From assembly GCA_002083615.1 (NCBI GenBank), contig MSXO01000002.1, forward strand, positions 1-64,000: 64,000 bases of DNA, read 5' to 3'. The DNA comes from Proteobacteria bacterium ST_bin11. Its GTDB lineage: Bacteria > Pseudomonadota > Gammaproteobacteria > Methylococcales > Methylomonadaceae. Made by a program: the position numbers and the translations under genes. Below are positions 17,525 to 26,352 of this stretch, piece after piece (the first letter of the stretch is position 1; each line of letters begins with the position of its first letter). Under the pieces are notes generated by a model. It worked only from the letters and a program-made list of their open reading frames with translations, was not told the origin of the DNA and did no database searches.

Positions 17525-18772
17525 ATGAGTGCTCAGGCAGTCAAGGATAAGCCGATTAAGGTGCTTTGGCTGACATCAAGTTATCCGCGCAGTAAGGATG
17601 ACAGCGCCTCGGTATTCTTGCGCTATTTGGCGGAGGCACTGGCAAACCAGAATATTAGTCTCCATATTCTTTCGCCTGATCATTGCGAAGTTCAAGTGAC
17701 GGAGCAAGCTGGCGGCATAGTCTGCAGTCATTTTCGCTATTTTTGGCCGCGTAGGCTTCAGTTATTGGCCTACGGTTCGGGGATTTTACCCAACTTGCGT
17801 GCCACGCCATGGTTGCTATTTCAGGTACCTTTTTTCATGCTGTCTATGTTTATTACTGCGGCTTGGATAGTGCTTAGGGATAAGCCTTGTTTGATACACG
17901 CACATTGGATTTTTCCGCAAGGTACTGTGGCGGTATTGCTGGGTAAGTTGTTTAAAATTCCAGTGGTTGTCACGGCGCATGGCGGGGACGCCTTTGCGTT
18001 GAAGGGGTTTTTTGTAGGGGCTTTAAAACGTTGGACCGTTAAGAATTGCTCTGCTTGGACCAGTAACACCAATGCCACTGCTGATGCCGTAGGCCCCGAT
18101 TTGCCCAAGCCGCGCATCATTCCGATGGGTATAGATTATAAAAAATTTGCTTCCGGAAATGCCCAAACTGCGCTTAAAACAGACAGCCAGCAAAAAATAA
18201 TCCTCTTGTTCGTCGGGCGCTTGGTTGAAAAAAAAGGCGTAGCCGATCTGATAGCGGCCGTAGTTGGTTTGCCTAAGGATCTGTTAGATAGAGTTCAGCT
18301 ATGGATTATCGGTGACGGTACAGAACGTGATCATTTAAAAAAGTTGGCGCGTGATCACCAGATTGAAGATAAAGTGGTTTTTCACGGCAGGTTACCGAAC
18401 GCCATCTTGCCGGATTACTATGCGGCAGCTGATATTTTCATTGCTCCATCAATTGTCGATGCCAATGGCGATACGGAAGGGCAGGGCGTGATTTTTCTTG
18501 AAGCGATGGCTAGCAACATACCCGTTATTAGTACTAATGCCGGTGGCATTGCAGAAGTTATTGAACATCGAAAAACCGGCTTATTAGTTAACGCCAAAGC
18601 CCCAGAAGAGATCAAACAGGCAATTGAACTTTTGGTTGCGGACAAAGAATTAAGAGTATCGCTTAAAACTGCAGGGCAGCGAGTAGCAGAATCCTATGAT
18701 TGGGAAAAAATGGCAGTTAAATTTGTGAGTTTGTATATGGTGACAAGGGAAGGATTGATTATAAGCTTTTAA
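17525..18772 (+). CDS. GT4-family glycosyltransferase
   Basis: The 415-residue protein is a GT-B fold enzyme. Its N-terminal part begins KVLWLTSSYPRSKDDSASVFLRYLAEAL, cut here into short cues: the loop SYPRSKDDS and the helix that follows. The C-terminal nucleotide-sugar domain has LFVGRLVEKKG, then EGQGVIFLEAMA with the family E-x7-E pattern. Acceptor and sugar cannot be told. It lies 28 bp after oadB on the same strand but begins the polysaccharide cluster. Its last 14 bp overlap, tail to tail, the next gene. Confidence 0.82.
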   Translation: MSAQAVKDKPIKVLWLTSSYPRSKDDSASVFLRYLAEALANQNISLHILSPDHCEVQVTEQAGGIVCSHFRYFWPRRLQLLAYGSGILPNLRATPWLLFQVPFFMLSMFITAAWIVLRDKPCLIHAHWIFPQGTVAVLLGKLFKIPVVVTAHGGDAFALKGFFVGALKRWTVKNCSAWTSNTNATADAVGPDLPKPRIIPMGIDYKKFASGNAQTALKTDSQQKIILLFVGRLVEKKGVADLIAAVVGLPKDLLDRVQLWIIGDGTERDHLKKLARDHQIEDKVVFHGRLPNAILPDYYAAADIFIAPSIVDANGDTEGQGVIFLEAMASNIPVISTNAGGIAEVIEHRKTGLLVNAKAPEEIKQAIELLVADKELRVSLKTAGQRVAESYDWEKMAVKFVSLYMVTREGLIISF

Positions 18773-19850
18773 GTAAATTTTCGAGTATTCCTGCAGAAAA
18801 CTCCCAATCTTGATCGGAATTATATTCTTTCGTTTTCAAGGGCAGAGCATCACGAATATGTTTAGCTAGATCCATTGGGTTATTAGTATCTACCAAACAT
18901 TCAGGATGATTTCGTAAAATCCAACTTGCGCCAGCCGAGTTAGAAGCAACTACAGTCTTACGGCATTTCATGGCTTCATACAATTTAACAGGGTAACTAT
19001 AGTTGCCAAATGCTGACTGAAGATTGATTACCAATAGCACATCCATAGCGTTGATTATCATAGGCATTTCCTCATCTGGCAAATAGCCCAGTTCAATTAC
19101 TGCATGCCGTATTTGCGCTGGTATTTGGACGTGTTTCTCCCTCCGCCCAGATATAACCAGTTTGGCTTCGGGAATCCAGTTTAGTAAATATTCCATAGCT
19201 TGAAATAATGATTCCGGGCCTCTGTTTTTATAAAGAGAACCGCAATACCCAACCAAAGGCACTTCTTCGGATAATTCAAACCGTTTTCGGAAGTTAATTC
19301 CGTTTAAAGGTTGAAATATAGGGTCCGCAGCCATCGGAATAACCGTAGCAACATTCTTAACTCGTCCACGACTCATCAATTCAGCTAATTCTGGTCCGGC
19401 GGCGCTTATCGCCGTGCATCGCTGCAAAGAGTGCCGCCAAACCCAATGCAAAGGTTTAAACCAGGGAATATAGCCTTCATAATTGTCGTAAGCATCAATT
19501 AATGTTTTTACGCAGTATCGCTCCCCTAAATAAGTAGCGAGAATGCCGTACCAAGTGTCCGAACATCCGATTATCCAATCAGGTGGCTGCCTTTTAACCA
19601 ATGTTTCCGCTTGTCTGAAATAGGCTATGGGGCCGTTTGATTGCTTTAGCGGATGAAGGCCCACAGAAAACCACTCAATACCGTGGGCGTGGCGATGGGT
19701 GAAGTTGCAAGGGCGATAATCCAATAGCAATAAGGTAACATCGTGACCGCGTTGCGCCAGATAATAAGGTAAGTAAAAAAAACGCCCATAAGGTCGAGTT
19801 AGAAGATCTCTTCCTTGCGGGCGACGTTTGCACAGAAATAACAGACGCAT
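18759..19850 (-). CDS. GT4-like glycosyltransferase
   Basis: The 363-residue protein has a GT-B layout. The N-terminal half shows RPQGRDLLTRPYGRFFYLPYYLAQRG in family position, and the C-terminal domain has LVGYCGSLYKNRGPE and YPVKLYEAMKC, an E-containing donor-site segment. No membrane helix is evident. It follows gmd on the minus strand after 26 bp and is probably the last gene of the minus-strand cluster. The 14-bp convergent overlap with the plus-strand glycosyltransferase is unusual but both ends are well conserved in pattern. Confidence 0.78.
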   Translation of the reverse strand: MRLLFLCKRRPQGRDLLTRPYGRFFYLPYYLAQRGHDVTLLLLDYRPCNFTHRHAHGIEWFSVGLHPLKQSNGPIAYFRQAETLVKRQPPDWIIGCSDTWYGILATYLGERYCVKTLIDAYDNYEGYIPWFKPLHWVWRHSLQRCTAISAAGPELAELMSRGRVKNVATVIPMAADPIFQPLNGINFRKRFELSEEVPLVGYCGSLYKNRGPESLFQAMEYLLNWIPEAKLVISGRREKHVQIPAQIRHAVIELGYLPDEEMPMIINAMDVLLVINLQSAFGNYSYPVKLYEAMKCRKTVVASNSAGASWILRNHPECLVDTNNPMDLAKHIRDALPLKTKEYNSDQDWEFSAGILENLLKSL

Positions 19851-19876
19851 CTGTTGTTAATATTTTGATTTTATAA

Positions 19877-20842
19877 TTACATATGCATTTTTAATTCGGC
19901 GTCTTTGCACATCAATTTTACAACATCATTAACATCGCTCTGATATTTCCATCCTAACCCCATTTCGGCTTTGCCTGCATTACCTTTACTAGTCCTTATA
20001 TCTAATGGCCGTGAGAGCGTTTTATCTTGTATAACGTGGTCTGTCCAACATAGTCCGAAATAACTAAATACGCTTTCGACAAAATACGCCAATGACACCG
20101 TTTTGCCTGTGGCGATAATATAATCGTCAGGTTTTTCCGCTTCCATCATTAACCACATGGCTTCCACGTATTCCGGAGCCCAGCCCCAATCCCTTTCAAT
20201 GTCTAAGTCGCCAAGGCTTAACTTTTTAGAATGGTCAGAAGCTATCTGTGCGGCGCCACGTACTATTTTTTGTGTGACAAAACGTTCAGGCCTTAAAGGC
20301 GATTCGTGATTAAAAAGTATACCTGTGCAGGCAAATAAGCCATAGGCTTCACGATAATTTGCAACTAGTCCGTGTGCGGCTACTTTTGCGACTGCGTAAG
20401 GACTGCGAGGGCAAAAAGGTGTGTGCTCTGTCGCTGCGGCATCCCCAGTATTGCCAAAACATTCACTTGAACCGGCGTTATATAGCCGGATGCCAGACGC
20501 TATAAAACGGATAGACTCCAATAAATTCAACGTGCCCGTGACGATGCTTTCCATAGCTTCGACCGGTTGATCAAATGATAAACCTACAGAAGTTTGGCCT
20601 GCTAAATTATAAATTTCATCCGGTCTATATCGAATGATTGTCGAGAACACACTTCGAAAATCATTAAGTGCCATTGACACTAATTCAACTTGATCCTTAA
20701 TACCAAGAGAATGGAGATTGTTAAAAGAACTTGCCATGGCATCACGGGAGGTTCCGGTTACCGAATAACCTTTTTTTAGTAAATACTGGGCCAAATATGC
20801 ACCATCTTGACCGTTTACTCCGCATATCAATGCACGTTTCAT
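19877..20842 (-). CDS. gmd: GDP-mannose 4,6-dehydratase
   Basis: The 321-residue extended short-chain dehydrogenase turns GDP-mannose into GDP-4-dehydro-6-deoxymannose, precursor of fucose, rhamnose or perosamine sugars. Visible: the NADP motif GVNGQDGAYLAQYL (8-21), catalytic S125/S126 and E127 in AGSSECFG, Y149 and K153 in SPYAVAK, and FNHESPLRPERFV for substrate binding. It is shorter than the E. coli enzyme but complete. It sits 2 bp after a glycosyltransferase gene on the same strand. No later-step gene (fucose synthase or reductase) is present in the window. Confidence 0.88.
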   Translation of the reverse strand: MKRALICGVNGQDGAYLAQYLLKKGYSVTGTSRDAMASSFNNLHSLGIKDQVELVSMALNDFRSVFSTIIRYRPDEIYNLAGQTSVGLSFDQPVEAMESIVTGTLNLLESIRFIASGIRLYNAGSSECFGNTGDAAATEHTPFCPRSPYAVAKVAAHGLVANYREAYGLFACTGILFNHESPLRPERFVTQKIVRGAAQIASDHSKKLSLGDLDIERDWGWAPEYVEAMWLMMEAEKPDDYIIATGKTVSLAYFVESVFSYFGLCWTDHVIQDKTLSRPLDIRTSKGNAGKAEMGLGWKYQSDVNDVVKLMCKDAELKMHM

Positions 20843-20844
20843 TG

Positions 20845-21957
20845 TTAATTATTTAATAATTGATGATAGGTATTAAGCGTATCTTTGGCACATTTTTCCC
20901 AGGAAAATAGTTTAACTCGTTGTTTCCCTTTCGTTATTAGTTGTGCTGAGTAATCCGGCGATGAAACCACTCGTTCAATCGCCAAGCGCATTTCAGTAGT
21001 ATCTTCTGGATTAAATAGCTCGGCAGCATTGCCTACTACTTCCGGTAGCGAACTAGTATTGGAACACACCACTGGGCAGTCGCAAGACATGGCTTCCAGT
21101 GGTGGAATTCCAAATCCTTCGTACAATGAAGGATAAATAAAAGCCGCTGCTGAACGATACCAGGCGGCTAACTTATTATCGTCGCCGGACGCATAAATCA
21201 CATTGCCAGGATTAATATTTAAAGCTGTAAAAAGTTTCAATTCATTCGAAGTAAAGGCACCGCCGCCAAAACAAACGATAGAAAATTCGTTTTTCAGTAA
21301 TTTAGATTCCGAATACGCCTTGAGTAAGGTGGCAAAATTTTTGTATCCACTGCGTTTGCCTACATACAATAAATAAGGTTGGTTTTCTCGATTATGCCTG
21401 GAGGAAGCGGATGTTGGTTTAAAGGAATGACCAAGGTATATCACTGAAATTTTTTCTTCAGGTATAGCGGTCAATTCGAGCAAATCTCTTCGGGTGTTTT
21501 CGGAAATGCAAATGATATGATCGGCACGTTTTAGTGAATGTGCCTTTATTTCTCGTGTTCTATCAAAAATTGAAAAATTATCTGGATATTTCTCATGTAT
21601 CATATCGCATACAGTAATAACCCGTTTCGCTTTCCGTGGACAACAGTCGAATAGGGTGTAATAGGTTTCATGGAAAATGTCAGGATGAAATTTGTGTTTT
21701 AACGCATTGAGTGCGCCCACATTGGTGAATGCGGAAATTCTTCGCGAGAGTATTTGTGGCAGTGTTCTTGGCAGTCTCAAGCCGCTAGGATGGATTTTGT
21801 CGTATTCATCGAAATATTCATTAGTATGGAGAAGGGCGAATATTTCGACAGAATTTTGATCGAGTTTGCTTAAATTATTTGCCAACTCATAGAAATAGCG
21901 GGATATGCCGCCATATTTTTGGATGCAAAATATTTGGTGGTCGAACAGAATCTTCAT
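20845..21957 (-). CDS. GT4-family glycosyltransferase
   Basis: The 370-residue protein starts MKILFDHQIFCIQKYGGISRYF, in pattern the GT4 subfamily that includes mannosyltransferases. The C-terminal part has YLLYVGKRSGYKN, AFIYPSLYEGFGIPPLEAMSC and PVVCSNTSSLPEVVG. The EGFGIPPLEAM segment is the nucleotide-sugar binding E-x7-E motif. Its start overlaps the stop of the upstream glycosyltransferase (ATGA). It is close in sequence to that neighbour, so the two may be old duplicates. Mannose transfer is plausible beside gmd but unproven. Confidence 0.85.
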   Translation of the reverse strand: MKILFDHQIFCIQKYGGISRYFYELANNLSKLDQNSVEIFALLHTNEYFDEYDKIHPSGLRLPRTLPQILSRRISAFTNVGALNALKHKFHPDIFHETYYTLFDCCPRKAKRVITVCDMIHEKYPDNFSIFDRTREIKAHSLKRADHIICISENTRRDLLELTAIPEEKISVIYLGHSFKPTSASSRHNRENQPYLLYVGKRSGYKNFATLLKAYSESKLLKNEFSIVCFGGGAFTSNELKLFTALNINPGNVIYASGDDNKLAAWYRSAAAFIYPSLYEGFGIPPLEAMSCDCPVVCSNTSSLPEVVGNAAELFNPEDTTEMRLAIERVVSSPDYSAQLITKGKQRVKLFSWEKCAKDTLNTYHQLLNN

Positions 21958-23219
21958 TCGGCTAATGCTGTCCTATAAACATCCATAGTTTGCTCGGCGC
22001 ATTTCTTCCAACTAAATTTTTCTGCTTGTGCGAAGGAATCTATACTCATATTACGTCTAATTTCGGCAGAATTGTATATTCGCAGCATTGCCTCACATAG
22101 CGCATCATCATCACGTGGGTCTATCATAACTCCGGCATTCCCTAACACTTCCGGAAGAGAAGAAGTATTCGAAGTAATTACCGGAACACCACACTGCATA
22201 GCTTCAAGAGGAGGTAGGCCAAAGCCTTCATAAAATGAAGGGTATATAAACATCATTGCACCGCTGTAAAGAGGTGATAGATATTCGTCCGGCACATATC
22301 CAGTTACAACAATGCTTTTGCGTAGTTCTGAATTCGCAGTGATCTCGTTGAAAATCTCTTCAAAATCCCAGCCCTTGGCCCCGACAAGAACCAACTTGAG
22401 GTCTTTTATACGCTCTTCGGCAATCATTCGAGTGAAACACCTGATTGTTTGGCTGATATTTTTACGTGGTTCCAGTGTTGAAAGGCTAAGCACATATTGA
22501 CCTTCAGGAATGCCAAACTTTGACTTGGTTTCTTCAATAGTCACCCGATTTTGGCATTTGTAAAACAGATCAGATGCCGCTAGATGCGTTACAAACACCC
22601 GTTTTGGATCCAGTGAAGGCAGATAGCTACATAAATCATTTTTGGTTGCCTGCGAAATACAAGTTACCCAAGTATTTTCATCAATACTACTGAGTACGCT
22701 ATGTATCCACCCATTTTTCTTGTTTTGGAAAAACTTTGGATACAATACAGGAATCAAGTCGTAGATAGTAATTACTTTTTTTAATTTGTTGTACCTTTTT
22801 ATTTGTTTGGGAAAAGGATAAAAAGGTGAGTGGTATATCTCTGTTGTTGCTAAATCAAAACTATTTATTGTCTTATGGGATAGAGTTTTACTCACTGCCA
22901 AACTAGTAAGTCTGCCTATTTCTCTGCTATAAGATCGTGTTGGTTCTTTTGTATGGGTATGTATGAATTGATATGCCTTCAGAATATCTTGGTGGATATC
23001 AGGCTTGGATAGCGAGATGTTGCCGAGGATTGAGTTTGATTGTAAGTAGTCTAGGGTTTTAAAATAGCTATTCACACTTAGCGTAGAAGAAAACGATGAA
23101 ATAGCCTTTGTCTTTACTAGTTCCTGCGCTAAATTTTCTATAACTCTAAATACGCCCGTTCTGGAAGAAGAGAGATAGTGCCCTTGTCCTAAAACTGAAA
23201 TATCATAAATTAATCGCAT
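21954..23219 (-). CDS. GT4-family glycosyltransferase
   Basis: The 421-residue protein begins MRLIYDISVLGQGHYL and has SRTGVFRVIENLAQEL in the acceptor domain. The donor domain has YVLSLSTLEPRKN, MFIYPSFYEGFGLPPLEAMQC and PVITSNTSSLPEVLG. It overlaps the next gene by ATGA, so the two are translationally coupled. The gene is more AT-rich than the flanking housekeeping genes, as is common for polysaccharide loci. Specific sugar unknown. Confidence 0.85.
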   Translation of the reverse strand: MRLIYDISVLGQGHYLSSSRTGVFRVIENLAQELVKTKAISSFSSTLSVNSYFKTLDYLQSNSILGNISLSKPDIHQDILKAYQFIHTHTKEPTRSYSREIGRLTSLAVSKTLSHKTINSFDLATTEIYHSPFYPFPKQIKRYNKLKKVITIYDLIPVLYPKFFQNKKNGWIHSVLSSIDENTWVTCISQATKNDLCSYLPSLDPKRVFVTHLAASDLFYKCQNRVTIEETKSKFGIPEGQYVLSLSTLEPRKNISQTIRCFTRMIAEERIKDLKLVLVGAKGWDFEEIFNEITANSELRKSIVVTGYVPDEYLSPLYSGAMMFIYPSFYEGFGLPPLEAMQCGVPVITSNTSSLPEVLGNAGVMIDPRDDDALCEAMLRIYNSAEIRRNMSIDSFAQAEKFSWKKCAEQTMDVYRTALAE

Positions 23220-23262
23220 ATATTGTTGTTTAATATGGAATTTCTGTCTTATAGTTGTATTC

Positions 23263-24132
23263 TTAAAGTAAGCCAGTCTGTCTAAAGAAGCGGATGCATA
23301 TGGTTTTCAGTAATGTCACGGAAATTCCTCGATTCCATCTCAATGAAGAAATAATCGAATTTATTACGACTTGAAAGCCTATCAAAAATTTATTTTCATT
23401 CTTGGAATAATTCTGCCTCACAAGCGCAGATGCATAAGCAAATAACCACTTATCTGGTACCCGCCCCATGAATTTCATAAACATGTCATTAATTTCTTTA
23501 TGCACTTTCACTTTTGCAGTCATGGTTTTGTTCTCAGGGTATAGCCTAGATCCAGCTAATTTATTTTCAAGATAAACAAAGCGAACACCGTTCCGACCAA
23601 GTCGTAACCAATATTCATAGTCCATGCAATAATCCAGCGATACATCAAGCGGACCGAATTTATTTACTATCCGTCTACGGAAGAACAGTGCCGGTTGACA
23701 GATGAAACAGGTTTCAGTCAGTCGACGGAAATCCCACCGTTCAGTGGGATATGGTTCGATAACACGATCTTCAATATCAATATGATCAGCCATCCCATAT
23801 AGAGCATCTACTTCGGGGTTGGCTTCAAAAAATGCCACAACATTGGCGATTGTATTTGGATAATAAATGTCATCTGAATTGAGCCAGCCGATGATCTCTC
23901 CATCTGTGTCACAGATACCTTTGTTAACAGCATCTGTTTGTCCCTTGTCCTTTTCTGATATCCAGCGCACAGTTGGGGTGAAATTTTTGAGTATCTCAAT
24001 AGTATTGTCAGTGCTGCCCCCATCTACAACAAAGTGCTCAATCTCTGCTCCGCACTGATTAGCTACACTTTGTAAAGTTCGCTCTATAAATTGTCCTTGG
24101 TTATAAGAAGGAGTAACAATGCTAACTTTCAT
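23263..24132 (-). CDS. GT2-family glycosyltransferase
   Basis: From the ATG at 24132 the protein is 289 residues and starts MKVSIVTPSYNQGQFI, the normal GT2 beginning. GGSTDNT and WLNSDD supply the nucleotide and metal-binding segments, with LDYCMDYEYWLRLG further on. A TTG at 24165 would add 11 residues and is less likely. This is the first intact gene after the IS remnant, which may have cut it from the rest of the polysaccharide cluster. Substrate unknown. Confidence 0.85.
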   Translation of the reverse strand: MKVSIVTPSYNQGQFIERTLQSVANQCGAEIEHFVVDGGSTDNTIEILKNFTPTVRWISEKDKGQTDAVNKGICDTDGEIIGWLNSDDIYYPNTIANVVAFFEANPEVDALYGMADHIDIEDRVIEPYPTERWDFRRLTETCFICQPALFFRRRIVNKFGPLDVSLDYCMDYEYWLRLGRNGVRFVYLENKLAGSRLYPENKTMTAKVKVHKEINDMFMKFMGRVPDKWLFAYASALVRQNYSKNENKFLIGFQVVINSIISSLRWNRGISVTLLKTICIRFFRQTGLL

Positions 24133-24504
24133 CCCGGGTAGTCTCTGATCAATGCCGCTTTTCAAGAAAAATCGATGCGCAAGTAATTGATTTATTAGCT
24201 ATGAAAATCGAGATAACGAATTAATCAAAGCTTCTTTAACACGTATCTTCTAGAATGTCCATTATCCTTATAATTACGGGTTTTATGGAAATATTGCTTA
24301 TGCATGGAACTGTTTTGCACTTAGAGTTCATCTCGAATGCAACGCCAGTAACACCGATACCAACTCATATGATAGTTGATAACTACTGGTTTTTTACCTG
24401 GACAGTTGTCTGGATAGGGCAAAAAATGACCAAACGGTAATCCCTCCTGAAAAAAGTAGCGTTTAAAAGTAGAATTTTCTCGTAACAGACGAAGGAAGTT
24501 TTAC
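24133..24504. other. Intergenic flank of IS remnant
   Basis: About 370 bp of AT-rich sequence between a minus-strand GT2 gene and the transposase remnant. It probably contains the promoter of the GT2 operon and the left end of the IS. I could not locate a terminal inverted repeat because its right partner is missing. A weak frame at 24255-24440 is not convincing. Confidence 0.5.
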
Positions 24505-24771
24505 ATGAAGACCTCAAGATTTAGTGACAGTCAGATTTTGGCGATTTTGAAGCAAGCGGAAGCCGGTACGCCAGTACCGGAGATCTGTCGTGAACACGGC
24601 GTTAGCTCTGCCACATTTTACAAATGGCGTTCCAAATATGGCGGCATGGATGCGTCCTTGATGGCTCGCCTGAAAGAGCTGGAAGACGAAAACCGGCGGC
24701 TGAAGAAAATGTATGCCGAAGAACGGCTGAAAGCCGAAATCATCAAGGAAGCCCTGGAAAAAAAGGCCTGA
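24505..24771 (+). CDS. IS3-family transposase OrfA
   Basis: The 88-residue protein has an N-terminal helix-turn-helix (FSDSQILAILKQAEAG, then CREHGVSSATFYKWRSKYGG) and a C-terminal Leu-zipper-like coiled coil (LKELEDENRRLKKMYAEE). This is standard OrfA of an IS3-group element. It ends in a seven-A run followed by G (24758-24765), the usual -1 slippage site for making OrfAB. OrfA is intact, with GGAAG upstream, but OrfB is broken, so the element is dead by itself. Confidence 0.88.
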   Translation: MKTSRFSDSQILAILKQAEAGTPVPEICREHGVSSATFYKWRSKYGGMDASLMARLKELEDENRRLKKMYAEERLKAEIIKEALEKKA

Positions 24772-24998
24772 CGCCATCTTGCCGACGCGAGATGGCGCAA
24801 GCCCTGTACAGGCCAAGCGTGCCAGTCTTCGGTTGGTGTGTTCGGCTTTAGACATCAGCCAGAGCGGTTATCGCTATCAGTCAAAGCTCTCTGCTGAAAA
24901 CGCCGAGATTGCCGACTTGCTGCGGCGTCTGACGGACACCCATCGCACGTGGGGCTTTGGATTGTGCTACTTGTATTTGCGCAATGTGAAAGGCCCGA
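24772..24998 (+). pseudogene. Truncated and frameshifted IS3-family transposase OrfB
   Basis: In the -1 frame the sequence reads REMAQAL, then after a one-base loss near 24800 the conserved line continues in another frame as VQAKRASLRLVCSALDISQSGYRYQ, given here only as a cue, up to WGFGLCYLYLRNVKG. The homology stops at about 24998. The whole DDE catalytic core is missing. What follows, to 25143, is unrelated, AT-rich, and contains a small GGCCCGAAAACGGGCT hairpin, possibly the end of another element. Confidence 0.8.
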
Positions 24999-25143
24999 AA
25001 ACGGGCTGGTTTGCGAGGAAAAACCACTGTTTTGATAATAAAAGGGTCGAATATTGAAATTTTTGACTGACTTTGACAGTGACTGCCGCTCAAAGTGGGT
25101 GTTTTTCAGAGGTTCCTTAAATATGCGAAATCAAAAAACATGA

Positions 25144-26352
25144 TTAATAATCATTTTCTGCGTTAAAATTATTCTTATTTATGAGAATTAATTCAAATAT
25201 ATTTCCTAGTTCTTTTTTATAGTTCATATATGTATAATTGGATTTTACAAAGTCTTTCGCTTTATATAGGGTCTTCATGTGTCTATCAATCGGCATGGAG
25301 AGTATCTCTCTGATTGAGTTCTCTATTTCATATATACTCCCTTCATCAATAGTAATGCCTATCTCATCAAAATCTAACCCACAAGCCCTTGTGACAATAG
25401 GTATGCCCGCGCCATGAGATGCAGCGGTTAAGACGCTTGGTGAGCCACCCTCGCTGATACTTGGAAATACAACAATTCCACAGATACTCATAAGTTCTGA
25501 GAAGCGCTCGCTGTCGACACGTACAAAGTCATGAAAAACGATTCTATCCTTTATATCTATAAACAATGCATCAAGATTCAAAGCTATTCTTTCTTCATTG
25601 TTTAATCCCGCTACGTGTAAAGTTACATTAGGGATATTTCTTATGGCTTCTAATGTATTGACCAAGCCTTTGTGGAGTGCCCCAGTAGAGCCAAACCATA
25701 AAATATTTTGTTTGAGGTTTTCATTTTTTTTGCACGAATAGTCTTTTCGCCTTTCAATAAAAAAGCTTGGTATATTAAAAACTTTTCCAAATTCTATGTT
25801 TTTTCTAAATGTTTCTGAAACAAAGTCATTTCCAAGGATTATGTAGTAATCTGATATTCTGTTTTGTATTGGCCAAGAAAAATTAACCTCACGTCCACCT
25901 AAAGTAGGCCATATGTTATATCTGTTATAAAAGTCAATTTTACTTCTGACGGTAGCAATGTTTGAGAAACTTGAATGGCAACCTGTACCGTATACAACAA
26001 AAGTACTATTTCTGCGCGTTGCTGAATTGGAGGCTGTCTCGAAAGGAAAGCCAAAGCCACAAATTAACTCATATTGCCATACGTCATTAATTGGGTCAGT
26101 ATCCATCCAATCAAAAACGTCAACTATATAGCCTCGGCGATTCAGTTCTTCAGCCCAAGCTATAGACTCAAGAATGTTGGTGTGGGTTATGTCGTAAATA
26201 GCTTTTCTATAAAATGGGTGTATTATATAAGACAATAAGGCTTTTTTTTTGTGTTTTGTATTGAATAGGTTGTAAACTCGTTTCGGTTTATTTTTGATAT
26301 GACTGCGCAACCAAGTGTGGCATTTTTTATAAAAAAAACTTAAATCAAACAC
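25144..26352 (-). CDS. GT4-like glycosyltransferase
   Basis: The 402-residue protein has a GT-B C-terminal half: ILWFGSTGALHKGL, then FPSISEGGSPSVLTAAS with the E and the small-residue pocket of the GT4 donor site. The N-terminal half (ALLSYIIHPFYRK, then NILESIAWAEELNRRGY) fits an acceptor domain. It is strongly AT-rich. The start is a GTG at 26352 overlapping the wzt stop by 8 bp, so it is coupled to the exporter operon. Function in building the same polymer is likely, sugar unknown. Confidence 0.75.
   Translation of the reverse strand: MFDLSFFYKKCHTWLRSHIKNKPKRVYNLFNTKHKKKALLSYIIHPFYRKAIYDITHTNILESIAWAEELNRRGYIVDVFDWMDTDPINDVWQYELICGFGFPFETASNSATRRNSTFVVYGTGCHSSFSNIATVRSKIDFYNRYNIWPTLGGREVNFSWPIQNRISDYYIILGNDFVSETFRKNIEFGKVFNIPSFFIERRKDYSCKKNENLKQNILWFGSTGALHKGLVNTLEAIRNIPNVTLHVAGLNNEERIALNLDALFIDIKDRIVFHDFVRVDSERFSELMSICGIVVFPSISEGGSPSVLTAASHGAGIPIVTRACGLDFDEIGITIDEGSIYEIENSIREILSMPIDRHMKTLYKAKDFVKSNYTYMNYKKELGNIFELILINKNNFNAENDY

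Larger units (their letters stand above)
24505..24998 (+). mobile_element. IS3-family insertion sequence remnant
   Basis: It is made of intact orfA and a 5' stub of orfB. It sits between two minus-strand polysaccharide genes and is on the opposite strand. The right end is deleted, so neither the terminal repeats nor the target duplication can be read. Confidence 0.8.

Noticed and set aside
24255..24440. 61-residue plus-strand frame beside the IS remnant
   Set aside because: Looks hydrophobic and random, with no start signal; probably non-coding IS flank.
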